From JAAOII01 sp965207945 (GTDB lineage: Bacteria; Pseudomonadota; Gammaproteobacteria; CBDBNL01; JAAOII01): a stretch of 64,000 nt of DNA. The position numbers were made by a program, and so were the translations under genes. Each line of letters starts with the position of its first letter. Positions within the stretch are counted from its first letter, which is position 1. Positions 1 to 9,279 of the stretch are shown here, piece by piece. Below the pieces are notes generated by a model that made no database searches, had not been told where the DNA came from, and saw only the letters and a program-made list of their open reading frames with translations. The DNA lies in contig OZ242303.1 in the NCBI GenBank assembly GCA_965207945.1, positions 930,001 through 994,000 of the forward strand. Direction: 5' to 3'.

Positions 1-3000
1 CTTGAAGCGCATTATAAAATTTTCTCATTATTTTTATATCCTTAAATACGGCATGTATTGATTTAACCAATTCATATTTATTAATTGAAGCATCCAATTT
101 TGATATATTTATAATTTTATCTAAGATAATATCTATATCATTCTGTTCATATTCTATAATATTTTTTAGCCCCTTTTCAAAACGTTTTCTGCCATCAGAA
201 TCATCATAATCATTTAGTAATAACCTAATAATACCACTAATAACATTGAGCCCAGTATTATTCTCGTAACTTTCTAAAAACCTACTCAGCTGATCTTTTA
301 TTTCACTTATCTTTGATTTATCTATTAATCTATTTGTATTGTTATTATCTTCTTTATAAAATATTTTGAACCAATTTTGATATACCGTAGGGTTATCCGC
401 AATAATTTGCAGCACATCAGTTGATTCATTAGTTTTAAAATAGTTTTCTATTCTTTTCTTAAATTCATCTGATGATGTGGGATTCCTTGATAAATCTAAG
501 CAGTATTCATGTACATTCTTTAATGATTGGCGTCTATTATAGACAAAATGTGTATAAGACCATACTAAAAGTATATAGAAGCACTTTTGAATTTCTGTAT
601 ATTTATCTGATATTTTTTTGAAAAATTTAGCATATTTTGAGCCACTATTTTTAAATTTATCGATAGAAAATTCTGGCTCATATTTATGTATTGTTTCAAT
701 TAATTTGTCATGTACATCTAGTGCGGTATGTTGCTTAAATTGAACTTTATACTTACCATTAATAAAATCTTCAACTGTCCAATCATCAACAATTCCAAGT
801 TTACTTAACTTATATATTGCTTGTTCAACTCTTGTTTTATTAATCTCTACTCGCATAGTTTTTTTTGTATTTGAATTTGGAACTGGAAGATCAATATAAA
901 CATCATAGATATATACGTCATATAATTTCTTGCTATTATAATATTCATTATATAGTTGTCGCATCAATTCATAATCATCATTAATTGAGTGAAGTCCTAG
1001 ATTCATTAAGAATAAATTTGTGCCTATATCTCCATAATCCTTTATATTCTTTAATTCCTTTACACTTAATTCTTTTTCCTCTAACTTATCCAGGATGCTT
1101 TCATTAGTTTTTGGCGATAATAAAATTAAGCATTCTGCTTTTTCATTTTTAAATTTATCTTTATCTCTTCCGGCTCTACCTGCTTCCTGATATAATGCTT
1201 CCACTGAAGAGGGTAATGCATAGTGAATAGTGTAGTATATATTTTTCTTATTAATACCCATGCCAAAGCTTTTAGTTGCCACCATGGTAGTAAATTTATT
1301 CTCTTTAAATTCTTTCTGTGCCTCCATTTTGTATTTATTATGTGTTACTCCATTAGCATATTTAGCATCTTTAGGGCATTTCCCTGAATAATACTTTACA
1401 CCACCTTCAAAATACTTGGTAATCTTAGTCGCTACATCATAGCATCCCAAAGGTCCATCAACATTAGGGGTAAATATAATTCCACATTTACTTTCCTCTC
1501 CTTTTAGCCTAAATATATCCCATTTATTATTTAATTCCTCCAACTGTGATTTAAGAGCCATATACTTTCCGTCTCGCTTTATATTCTTTACATCAAATAT
1601 CAATTCATCACGCGAATAATCAATAAGAGATTTAACATCTTTATTATCTATATCAAATTCATTTTTAATATCACGCTTTACATTTTCAGATGCAGTAGCA
1701 GTTAGGGCTATATATTTGACGTTAGGCGCCCTGTCAGAAATAATATTTGATAGATTTAAATATGATGTTCTAAAATCATGCCCCCATTCAGAAAAGCAAT
1801 GTGCTTCATCTATAACCGCGTATGCTAAATATTTTTCTTCATTTACCTTGCCCAAGTATGTTCTAAAATCTTCTTTCTGCAATCTTTCTGGAGATATAAA
1901 TATAAAAAAGTATTTACCTTTTGAAAAATTATTTTGAACAAGGCTTTTCTCTGAAGGATTCATTTCAGAGCTAATATGGTTTGTTCGCGATATATATACA
2001 TCTTCTAAATCCTGTTTTTGGTCTCGCATTAATGAAATAATAGGAGGTATAACAAAGCTTATCGCCGGCTGTAATAATGCTGGAAGTTGATAACAAATTG
2101 ACTTACCAGCTCCCGTAGGCAATAGCCCTAAGGTATTATGACGCTCCAAAGCATTAACTATAATATTGTATTGCCCATCTCTAAATGTTACATTATCTAT
2201 ATCTTGTAGAAATATATTCTGTAAGAAAAATACTAAACTATCTTCTATAGAATCGCGCTGTTCTGGCTTAAATTTGTATTTAATTGGTTCCGCCACAGAC
2301 ATAGTAAAAAAGTCATACGGGGTATTCTGAGGGGGTTTTAAATATTTTCCCTCGCTATCTATATACATAGTATATTCATCTAGATAATGAGTTCTTACGT
2401 ATAAAACTTCCTTGTTAGCTTGAAATTCATCAGTGTATCTTTTATATAAACTAAAGTCAATTTTAATAGTATCGTTTCCAGAGTTAAAATCCATATCCTT
2501 TTCAATATATTTGATGGTAGGACTAGGTTTTTTAAAAGGAATATTATGTAAATTATAGATATGTTTAAGCCATATAAAAATATCTTCTATAGCTAACTCG
2601 GCAAAGCCCGATACATCATGAGTTTTAATTTCAAAACTCCACTTTCTTTCAAGAGATAAACTGCCATTCTCAATCAATTCTAAAATTAATAACTGCATCC
2701 GTATTATGGCTGTAGAGAGTAGGGTGTTATCGTCCGTAAAAATACTTTTATTGGCACTATATGCAGCTTTGTAGTCACCTAATGTAATAATAGTTGGGTC
2801 TTTTGAATCTTTTTTTCTTTTTTCATCAACTTTTATTTTATTTGTTATATGCTCTTCAATCTCTGATATTTTCTTTTTGAATAACTCATTCTCTTCTTTA
2901 ATTTCACTAGTGGTTATCCTAATTGTTTTAATTCCATTATCTTTTGCATAACCTTCTCTATCTTTGTCCGTACTAACTTGCAGTTCCTTTTCATGCTGTT

Positions 3001-3490
3001 TTCCGTCAATTTCAATTATCAACCTAGCTTGTGGCAAATAAAAATCTACCTGTTGATTATAGAATTTTTTATTTTCTACTTGAGTTATGTCAAAAAAAGT
3101 AATCTCTGGGATTAGAAGATTCTTAATGAAAGCATGCTTCTCAAAATATTTAGGAATCAAGTCATCATAAAATTCCTTGGCGGGATTGTTATCATTTTTT
3201 TCATCTCCTTTAATGGTTCTTTCCCAAGATAACTTACTATTATCTATCAGTGGAGTATATTTTTTAAAATCAGCTTCTTTATGATAGTTAGGTTTTAGCC
3301 CTAACTTGTTTCGCAGGTAAATCGACATTAATGTGGGTTTACCTCTTTGCAATATATTTTTTAATATGTATATCCCAGGAATATATTTTTTCTGTGATTG
3401 CTCCAACTTTCTAGCATAATTATCTATATTTTGGATAATAAAATTATGATTAGTATATGAATAGTTTGCAGAGAACTCTTTATTTGCCAT
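1..3490 (-). CDS. RecQ-family ATP-dependent helicase with N-terminal DUF559/Vsr-like domain, 3' end cut by window edge
   Basis: I translated this from the reverse strand. An open frame runs from ATG at 3490 to the left edge, at least 1163 codons with no stop. About residues 130-200 resemble DUF559/very-short-patch-repair-like nucleases (VDFYLPQARLIIEIDGKQH). A RecQ-type SF2 helicase core follows: Walker A TGAGKS near residue 460, DEAH near 560 and QEAGRAGRD near 767. Classical RecQ is about 600 residues and has no such N-terminus, so this belongs to the long DUF559-RecQ group often seen in defence or mobile regions. It is probably a DNA-unwinding enzyme with an attached nuclease; the substrate is unknown. 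A TATAAT box 8 nt before the ATG supports the start. Whether the nuclease residues are intact was not established. Confidence 0.85.
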   Translation of the reverse strand, partial: MANKEFSANYSYTNHNFIIQNIDNYARKLEQSQKKYIPGIYILKNILQRGKPTLMSIYLRNKLGLKPNYHKEADFKKYTPLIDNSKLSWERTIKGDEKNDNNPAKEFYDDLIPKYFEKHAFIKNLLIPEITFFDITQVENKKFYNQQVDFYLPQARLIIEIDGKQHEKELQVSTDKDREGYAKDNGIKTIRITTSEIKEENELFKKKISEIEEHITNKIKVDEKRKKDSKDPTIITLGDYKAAYSANKSIFTDDNTLLSTAIIRMQLLILELIENGSLSLERKWSFEIKTHDVSGFAELAIEDIFIWLKHIYNLHNIPFKKPSPTIKYIEKDMDFNSGNDTIKIDFSLYKRYTDEFQANKEVLYVRTHYLDEYTMYIDSEGKYLKPPQNTPYDFFTMSVAEPIKYKFKPEQRDSIEDSLVFFLQNIFLQDIDNVTFRDGQYNIIVNALERHNTLGLLPTGAGKSICYQLPALLQPAISFVIPPIISLMRDQKQDLEDVYISRTNHISSEMNPSEKSLVQNNFSKGKYFFIFISPERLQKEDFRTYLGKVNEEKYLAYAVIDEAHCFSEWGHDFRTSYLNLSNIISDRAPNVKYIALTATASENVKRDIKNEFDIDNKDVKSLIDYSRDELIFDVKNIKRDGKYMALKSQLEELNNKWDIFRLKGEESKCGIIFTPNVDGPLGCYDVATKITKYFEGGVKYYSGKCPKDAKYANGVTHNKYKMEAQKEFKENKFTTMVATKSFGMGINKKNIYYTIHYALPSSVEALYQEAGRAGRDKDKFKNEKAECLILLSPKTNESILDKLEEKELSVKELKNIKDYGDIGTNLFLMNLGLHSINDDYELMRQLYNEYYNSKKLYDVYIYDVYIDLPVPNSNTKKTMRVEINKTRVEQAIYKLSKLGIVDDWTVEDFINGKYKVQFKQHTALDVHDKLIETIHKYEPEFSIDKFKNSGSKYAKFFKKISDKYTEIQKCFYILLVWSYTHFVYNRRQSLKNVHEYCLDLSRNPTSSDEFKKRIENYFKTNESTDVLQIIADNPTVYQNWFKIFYKEDNNNTNRLIDKSKISEIKDQLSRFLESYENNTGLNVISGIIRLLLNDYDDSDGRKRFEKGLKNIIEYEQNDIDIILDKIINISKLDASINKYELVKSIHAVFKDIKIMRKFYNALQ

Positions 3491-3498
3491 AATAATTA

Positions 3499-3504
3499 AT
3501 TATA
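3499..3504 (-). promoter_or_regulatory. -10 box of the RecQ-like helicase gene
   Basis: Perfect TATAAT on the reverse strand, with 8 nt between it and the ATG at 3490. The predicted transcript starts at or within 2 nt of the start codon, so the mRNA would be leaderless. Confidence 0.55.
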
Positions 3505-3529
3505 GTATATTCAAGTGGATAAATGTTGA

Positions 3530-3652
3530 CTCAAAACTGAAGCAGATACAGCAACAGGCGAGCATGACCTCTCATTACTTATTTGCTTTTCATTCGCAGA
3601 TTATGTATGGCGTCTGTTAGAAGATGCTGCAGGTGAGTATAAAAGTTCTTAA
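3530..3652 (+). pseudogene. Start-less reading-frame remnant
   Basis: A 40-codon open frame follows an in-frame TGA at 3527 and ends at TAA 3650-3652. Its translation looks protein-like (DYVWRLLEDAAGEYKSS at the end) but it has no usable start codon. I do not recognise it. It may be the 3' stub of a gene lost when the neighbouring accessory genes arrived. The rest of the 3491-3801 gap shows nothing else except the helicase -10 box. Confidence 0.22.
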
Positions 3653-3801
3653 CTAGGACAAGACAATCCTCTCGTATGGGGGCAAATTTGAACATCACAA
3701 GTTCGCGGGGTAGAGGGGTAAGGGATGCGTATGCATAATAAATCTGCTATAATAGGCCAACGCGGATTATTTTTAACCAACATAACACTTTATTTACTTA
3801 C

Positions 3802-5574
3802 ATGATAAATACAAATAAAATCACAAAAGGATTACTTATTTTTATGACTTGTTTGTTATTCATATCCTGTACTGAAGAGACAAAAGAAGATCCATTAACA
3901 AGTAATAACATAACTGACAACGACGGGAATGACAACGACAGGAATGACGATAACGGAAACGATAATGATGGAAACGACGATGACGGGAATGATGGAAACG
4001 ATAATGATGGAAATGACAATGACGTTATTAATGGAAGAATAGGGGAATTAATTTTAAATAATAGCTCTTTTAGTACCAAGAATAGTTTTCCTGTTTTCAA
4101 GGGAACTTATACAGATGCAGAAGGGGGTATTGTTGAAGTAATTATCATTAATAGTTCTGACTATTCCAATGAAGAATTAAATGCAATTCCATTGTTGGTT
4201 ATTCCAGGTGGAACGGGGAATATAGTTGAGGATCAAGTTAATCCGTCTCGATTATTTGGACATCGTTTAGGAATATTAGTCGGGTTTCGCGGAACTTCTG
4301 TAGTGCATGACACGGTCGGCGATTGTAAGGGAAATACTCTACTCATAGCATGCCTGAAGACACATCCTAATTTGCCTAAGTATACACCACAACAGACAGC
4401 CCAAGATACTATTGCGGTACTGAAAATACTTGCAGGAGAGAAAAATGCTATGATTGATGGGGTGGCGCGCAACGCTAGCAGTTTCTTTGCGACTAACTTT
4501 CACGAGCTTGATTCATATACGAGCTCGTATGGAGGGACAGTTCTATCCCATCTTATAGCGGCATTACAGAATGAAATAGCCCCTCCAGCATTGAGAAGAG
4601 TTGCAGTAGATAGTATTGACGCTCCTTTAGAGAAAGTTATATCGCAAGGGTTTGAAATTAATCTTGCATTAGTAAATCGTCTTTTTAGTGCCTGTGAGGA
4701 TAACAATATGTGTAATAAAAGTTTTCCCCATCTGCGCGCTAATTTACCACAATGGATGGAATTACACCATGCTGGAGAGGGCGTTAATGTTACATTTAAT
4801 GGGACACAATATTCAATACATAGTGGGAATATGTTTGATATACTAACCTATAGTTGGGAGACGTATCCCGACGGCAGACAAATTAAACCTTTTCTAACTT
4901 TTGCTGGTAACGTCATAGCAGATCTTAGCTCTACAAATACTATAATTGATACGTCAAATTTAACTAAGGAGCAGATAATTGATTTTAATATGACTCTTGC
5001 AAAACGAACTGTTAATGAATTTCCTCCTGGACCTTATGCAAATAATTTTTTTGATTTGAATAGTCCAATGTTTATTCCACTATTATCCATGAATGGTAAT
5101 GCAACAGTATTGGAATTTATAGATCGTATTGGGTTAATTTGTAGTAGCTATATTCTGAGAAGTAATATGCCAGATAGTCAGGAGATTTATGATGCACAAC
5201 TTAACAATGCAACTTTATCGCCATGGCGTTATGGTTTCTTAATCACCTATCGCAACATGTTTGAGGTATGTTCGGGACTTAAAGATACTATTCCTTCGCG
5301 TGTAGCTCCTTCTAACCTTATGGGGAACGTTGAGAAGGCACTTGTTTATTTTGGTGGTATGGATGTCAAGCACTCGTATGAGAGCGCTATTGAAGTTGCC
5401 GCTAATCTTATGAACTCTGAGATTGTGTTTGAAAAATTGCGTGACCAAGGTGGCGGTCCTTCCGGCACTTCAGCCACTGATGATGTATTTAATGAGTTCT
5501 TTGCAACAGGTTTTATCAATCAAACAAGAGTAGAGGAGGTAAATGCCTTAGGGCTAAGTCCTATATTTAAGTAA
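3802..5574 (+). CDS. Secreted lipoprotein with TAP-like alpha/beta-hydrolase fold and D/N/G-repeat linker
   Basis: 590 residues. A hydrophobic N-terminus ends in a lipobox with C23 (LFISC), so the protein is predicted to be lipid-anchored outside the cytoplasm. Residues 39-74 are a low-complexity Asp/Asn/Gly linker. The rest resembles the S33 / TAP-like peptidase group: PGGTG near 135-139 in the oxyanion-loop position, GFRGTS near 161-166 where the family has DQRGTG, and SSYGG at 241-245 with S242 as likely nucleophile. A C-terminal GGMD segment could give the acid. I see no His in the usual place near the C-terminus (GGGPSG occurs there instead), so activity is uncertain. Function is most likely an extracellular peptidase or esterase. 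It sits between the RecQ-like gene and a convergent helicase gene, with no evident operon partner. Confidence 0.65.
   Translation: MINTNKITKGLLIFMTCLLFISCTEETKEDPLTSNNITDNDGNDNDRNDDNGNDNDGNDDDGNDGNDNDGNDNDVINGRIGELILNNSSFSTKNSFPVFKGTYTDAEGGIVEVIIINSSDYSNEELNAIPLLVIPGGTGNIVEDQVNPSRLFGHRLGILVGFRGTSVVHDTVGDCKGNTLLIACLKTHPNLPKYTPQQTAQDTIAVLKILAGEKNAMIDGVARNASSFFATNFHELDSYTSSYGGTVLSHLIAALQNEIAPPALRRVAVDSIDAPLEKVISQGFEINLALVNRLFSACEDNNMCNKSFPHLRANLPQWMELHHAGEGVNVTFNGTQYSIHSGNMFDILTYSWETYPDGRQIKPFLTFAGNVIADLSSTNTIIDTSNLTKEQIIDFNMTLAKRTVNEFPPGPYANNFFDLNSPMFIPLLSMNGNATVLEFIDRIGLICSSYILRSNMPDSQEIYDAQLNNATLSPWRYGFLITYRNMFEVCSGLKDTIPSRVAPSNLMGNVEKALVYFGGMDVKHSYESAIEVAANLMNSEIVFEKLRDQGGGPSGTSATDDVFNEFFATGFINQTRVEEVNALGLSPIFK
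3919..4023 (+). repeat. In-frame D/N/G microsatellite
   Basis: Irregular 6-, 9- and 12-bp units of the type GATAATGATGGA and GACGATGACGGG encode N-D-G-N-D-like repeats. Unit boundaries are degenerate but always in frame. It forms the linker between the lipid anchor and the hydrolase domain, and such tracts can change length by slippage. Confidence 0.8.
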
Positions 5575-5648
5575 AAACACTCTAATATCAGATATCACTA
5601 ATCCTGTTATTTTTAGCGGTTTATAGCCATTTTTGCTCTATATTTGAC

Positions 5649-5672
5649 TTCCTATTATTGAGATAATAGGAA
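5649..5672. terminator. Perfect 10-bp stem-loop between convergent genes
   Basis: TTCCTATTAT and its exact complement ATAATAGGAA flank a 4-nt loop (TGAG). It lies between the 3' ends of the lipoprotein gene and the leftward helicase gene, a position suited to a bidirectional terminator. There is no long T-run on either side, so the terminator role is an inference. Confidence 0.45.
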
Positions 5673-5801
5673 ATGGATGGTGTGGATAGCCCTTGCTATT
5701 CCTTGATATGTTGTTGGCGCTATGTGCTTTTAGTTTTCTAATACAATGTTAGCTAATTTGCGGCATATCCCCCTATTCTTTAAAACCTTCATCAGTCTAA
5801 T

Positions 5802-7727
5802 TTATAGATATTCATTAAATATAACTCCAGTAATGTCCCTGGCACCTGCAATTTTTCTAAGGTCATGTATCTCTTTAAGATGAGCAACACTATCTTTATC
5901 TATTCTATAACGGTTTTCATCTTCTTGATTTTTACCTTTATATTTGGCTTTCAAATTTATTTTTTTTATGCTTTCATTAACAAAACTTATTGTATTCTCT
6001 GTTTCTGTACTAAATGGTCGACGTTGCCACTTGTCTAAAAATTGTTTAATTTCTGACGTTTCTATATCGTAACTTGGTAAACGAATCAATACCCTTGCTA
6101 GATGTAGTACGGCATTATAATATGTTGCCCAGAATACTACGTTCCTTCTATTAAATATGTGTTTCTGGCGATTGTTCGCCTCCTCAATTAATTTATTTCT
6201 TTTTTCTTGTGGCGTGGCATTTGCTGACTGTAAATTATAAATGAATTTTTTGTTTCTTAAATAATCTTTTAATATAGTCATTTGCTTTTGTATACCTTTA
6301 TATCTGCATGGTATTTCTTTAAAAAAATAATGCTTTTCAATTGTATTATATTCTGCCTCAGTCTGGTAAAGCTTAGTTTGTAATTTTTTATATTCGCTTT
6401 CAGTAACATCCTGTGCTTCCATAATATCTTTTGCTGTCTCTTCTTCCCATAGCATTTTGCATACGCTGTTTATTTCACTAGCCTGCTTTTTTGTTAATGT
6501 ACTCGGTTTTTCATCTTCATATATCATTCCTAGTCTCTCGCACAATTCTATTAAATTAATTACACAATCGCTGCGCTCCTTATTATGCTGATCTTTAAAA
6601 TATATAAATAAATTTCCTATTTGAACGTCGTCATTAAATAATAGGTTCTGGTTATAGTCCAATAAGTTTCCAAAACCTGCTAAATCATCATCAATTTTAT
6701 TATGATGATATTTTTGTTCTACCCATTCATCCATATCTTTCCTTTTCTCACGATAGGATCTCATAAATAAAAAAATTGGTGCTTTACCGCGCAACCTTAA
6801 TAACATTTGACGCACATCTTTAGGGGCTAATTTTATAAATATAAAGTGACCTATAACCACATCAAATTTACCTTCTGGTATATGAATGCCGCTTGCTATT
6901 GCTGGTGTATATATAACCACATCCCATTTATCCGCCATAGCTGCCGGATTTGCTATAAAATCTTGTTGGTTTTTGCTGTGGGCTGTTTTGCTGGTGATTA
7001 ATAAAACTCTGGCTTTATTTTTATATCTTTTTATATATATCTTTAACCTCTCTGCTTCTGCTTTACTGTCTGTTGGCACTAAAACTCGGAATCCTTGTTT
7101 TATTGCTTCATTAATCTCCATCTTAACATCAGCACTTTGCTCTAATCTTCTAAAGCTTTTACCATTTAATAGTTTATACTCATTCTTAATGTATGTTACT
7201 TCTTTGTAATCAATACCACATAAGTCCACTATCTTTTGAGCTAATTCAGGTACCATATCTGCACTTGTAAAAATAACCTTCTTACATTTTTTAGCTAATC
7301 TCTTTATTGCCGAAATATTCTCTCCTTGCGTCTTTATGTATGTTCCAGTTATTAATTCATTGAATGTCTTATCTGCCTCGTCTATAAATAAATTATCTGC
7401 CTGAAATTTAATTTTATACGTACTTGGGCAGCAAACTGAAACTCTACCATTTTTCTCTAATGGCTTAACATATTGGTCTAAATAGCAAGTCATTACACCT
7501 TTTTGTGCCTGTTCTATAGCAGTGCTTTTACGGTTGGCAATGGCTACAAAACTATCGCTATTCTTAAATAAATTATTAATTGCAGTGGTTTTTCCCGTCC
7601 CGTGAGCACTTTCTAAAAAGATAACTCGGCGTTTTATGCTAGCGAGAAGTTCTGTACTAATTATCTCATTATTTATCTCAATGATATGAAATGGAATAAG
7701 ATCGCTACTATTATCTATTTTTTCCAT
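5802..7727 (-). CDS. UL9-like (origin-binding-protein family) superfamily 2 helicase
   Basis: 641 residues. Walker A AHGTGKTT lies at about 41-48 and Walker B FIDEAD near 112-117. Further on are a SKTAHSKNQQDF segment, TPAIASGIHI (motif V-like) and QMLLRLRG (motif VI-like, QxxxRxR). This arrangement matches proteins annotated as origin-of-replication-binding or plasmid/phage replication helicases (herpes UL9-like fold). The C-terminal 250 residues are charged and helical with no domain I recognise. The start overlaps the end of the upstream Dam-type gene by 13 bp, and a GGAG lies before the ATG, so the two are probably translationally coupled. It is likely the last gene of a leftward replication operon. 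Helicase fold is fairly sure; origin binding is inferred from family resemblance. Confidence 0.65.
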   Translation of the reverse strand: MEKIDNSSDLIPFHIIEINNEIISTELLASIKRRVIFLESAHGTGKTTAINNLFKNSDSFVAIANRKSTAIEQAQKGVMTCYLDQYVKPLEKNGRVSVCCPSTYKIKFQADNLFIDEADKTFNELITGTYIKTQGENISAIKRLAKKCKKVIFTSADMVPELAQKIVDLCGIDYKEVTYIKNEYKLLNGKSFRRLEQSADVKMEINEAIKQGFRVLVPTDSKAEAERLKIYIKRYKNKARVLLITSKTAHSKNQQDFIANPAAMADKWDVVIYTPAIASGIHIPEGKFDVVIGHFIFIKLAPKDVRQMLLRLRGKAPIFLFMRSYREKRKDMDEWVEQKYHHNKIDDDLAGFGNLLDYNQNLLFNDDVQIGNLFIYFKDQHNKERSDCVINLIELCERLGMIYEDEKPSTLTKKQASEINSVCKMLWEEETAKDIMEAQDVTESEYKKLQTKLYQTEAEYNTIEKHYFFKEIPCRYKGIQKQMTILKDYLRNKKFIYNLQSANATPQEKRNKLIEEANNRQKHIFNRRNVVFWATYYNAVLHLARVLIRLPSYDIETSEIKQFLDKWQRRPFSTETENTISFVNESIKKINLKAKYKGKNQEDENRYRIDKDSVAHLKEIHDLRKIAGARDITGVIFNEYL

Positions 7728-8557
7728 AACTCTCCAGCCATCTCACTTTTATAATTCATCACCAAAACCTCGTTTACCTTGCCCCTGCCATTCGCTTTAC
7801 AATTCAATGCTCTGTTAGCTGTAACCGTTTTTATAGTGTATTCTTTATAAAGATCTTGTATCATAGCAGCGGACGAATTTGACAACATAAAATAAGCGCC
7901 AATGTCGTCAATATAATCACAAAGTGCCTTCAGCCTACGTTGCATATCATCATCAAAACCATTAGCTGTATATGAGGTGAAACTTGATGTATCGCTTATG
8001 GGAGCATAAGGTGGATCAAAATAAATAAAATCTTCTTTTTTGATATGCCCTTTGATGTTTTCAAAGTCCCCTTTAGTAATTATGGTCTTTTGTAATAATT
8101 CGCTACAACTCATTATATTTTCTTCATCAACAATCTTAGGATTCTTATATCTTCCAAATAGAACGTTATTCTGCCCGCTACGGTTAACTCTATAAAGACC
8201 GTTGTATCCAGTCCTGTTTAAAAACATTAATCGGCTAGCACGTGCAATTGTTGATATTTGAGAGTAATTTGGGCTCCTATCCATCTCTCGTATGCGGTAG
8301 TAGTAATCTTCTGTATTAGTATGATGTTTGAGATCTTCAATAAGTCCTACTGGATTATCTTTTATAACCTGATATAAATTAATTAGCTCATCGTTATAGT
8401 CATTGATATAGCATCCTTCATTCTTTAGTTCAAAGAATAATGCTCCTCCTCCAATAAATGGTTCAAAATAGTTGTTGTAATTTGCAGGCATATTATTTTT
8501 AATCTCCTTCATTAGCTGCCTTTTACCGCCAACCCATTTTACAACTGGTCTGCACAT
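7715..8557 (-). CDS. dam: DNA adenine methylase, D12 (Dam) class
   Basis: 280 residues. KWVGGKRQL near the N-terminus, FEPFIGGGALFF (the SAM-binding FxGxG motif) and YFDPPYAP (catalytic DPPY) appear in the Dam order. The TNxANGFDDDMQ-like region and the C-terminal NEVLVMNY match Dam-like enzymes. It should transfer a methyl group from SAM to adenine N6, probably in a short site such as GATC, though specificity cannot be read from the sequence. It lies inside the putative replication operon, overlaps the helicase start by 13 bp, and has no restriction enzyme gene beside it. That suggests an element-borne regulatory or protective methylase rather than the host housekeeping Dam. A TATAAT lies 12 nt before its ATG, so it may also have its own promoter. 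Confidence 0.82.
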   Translation of the reverse strand: MCRPVVKWVGGKRQLMKEIKNNMPANYNNYFEPFIGGGALFFELKNEGCYINDYNDELINLYQVIKDNPVGLIEDLKHHTNTEDYYYRIREMDRSPNYSQISTIARASRLMFLNRTGYNGLYRVNRSGQNNVLFGRYKNPKIVDEENIMSCSELLQKTIITKGDFENIKGHIKKEDFIYFDPPYAPISDTSSFTSYTANGFDDDMQRRLKALCDYIDDIGAYFMLSNSSAAMIQDLYKEYTIKTVTANRALNCKANGRGKVNEVLVMNYKSEMAGELWKK

Positions 8558-8636
8558 AATTATCTACTTATTATATACAAGTGATAGGAGTATTAAGTAA
8601 TTATGTATCAGTATTATCGGAGTGTACTTTAATTTC

Positions 8637-9266
8637 TTATTGATGAAAATGTTCTGCCTCCTCTTGATATATTTCATCTAGCTTCTCCTGCATCTCTCTA
8701 TAGAATTGATCTACCTTCTCCTGATAGAGTTTTTCTTCCTCCTTCTGCATCTCTTTCTGATAGAATTTATCTGCGATCTCTTGCATCTCCTTATAGCATC
8801 CATCTAGATATTTCTGCATATCCTTTTCATCACAGTAAACATCTCTTTCTTCTTTATAGAATTTTTCTGGCTCATTCTGATAGATATTATCTGTATTTTC
8901 ATGCATTTCCTTATAGAATTGATCAACCTCCTCCTGATAGAGTTTCTCTTCCTCCTTCCGCATCTCCTTAAAGTACTGCGCTGCTTCATCCTCATAGAAT
9001 TTTTTTTCTGCTCTCTGCATATCCTCTTCCATTTCCTGCTCGCGCTTCTCTTCCTCTGCTTGCCTACGATCCTCCTCTTCCTCTTCCTCATAAGGGTCAA
9101 TGTAATCATAGGGGTCAATGTTCTCCTCATCATCGTAGGAATATATGTCCTCCTTCTCCTCTTCTTCCTCGTAGTGAATTTCTATTTCTCCTTCATAGAA
9201 CTCATCTACATCATCCTCATAATGATGATTATATTCAACAGTTTTGTTATTAAAATGACGAAACAT
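8637..9266 (-). CDS. Acidic, Tyr/Phe-rich repetitive coiled-coil protein
   Basis: 209 residues, extremely rich in Glu, Asp, Lys, Tyr and Phe, and predicted fully soluble. A first acidic segment (residues 16-70) with runs of Glu gives way to a long helical region. There, FY, LY or IY pairs recur every 7-11 residues between E/K stretches, as in an aromatic-seamed coiled coil. Residues 101-136 and 172-207 are a near-duplicate (both contain EEEKLYQE and VDQFY). I recognise no family. It lies 13 bp downstream of the nuclease gene in the same leftward series. The hydrophobic ORF on the opposite strand is only its complement. Confidence 0.6.
   Translation of the reverse strand: MFRHFNNKTVEYNHHYEDDVDEFYEGEIEIHYEEEEEKEDIYSYDDEENIDPYDYIDPYEEEEEEDRRQAEEEKREQEMEEDMQRAEKKFYEDEAAQYFKEMRKEEEKLYQEEVDQFYKEMHENTDNIYQNEPEKFYKEERDVYCDEKDMQKYLDGCYKEMQEIADKFYQKEMQKEEEKLYQEKVDQFYREMQEKLDEIYQEEAEHFHQ
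8646..8966 (-). repeat. Internal duplication in the coiled-coil gene
   Basis: Two copies of a roughly 36-codon segment, at about 8859-8966 and 8646-8753, are 71 codons apart. They share EEEKLYQE and VDQFY in the protein and clear identity in the DNA (for example CTTCCTCCTTC and TCTCCTGATAGAG). Confidence 0.7.
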
Positions 9267-9279
9267 ATTTGTACTAATG

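Noticed and set aside
4233..4706. Reverse-strand ORFs inside the lipoprotein gene
   Set aside because: They are shadows of the forward coding frame, with no start signals or family resemblance.
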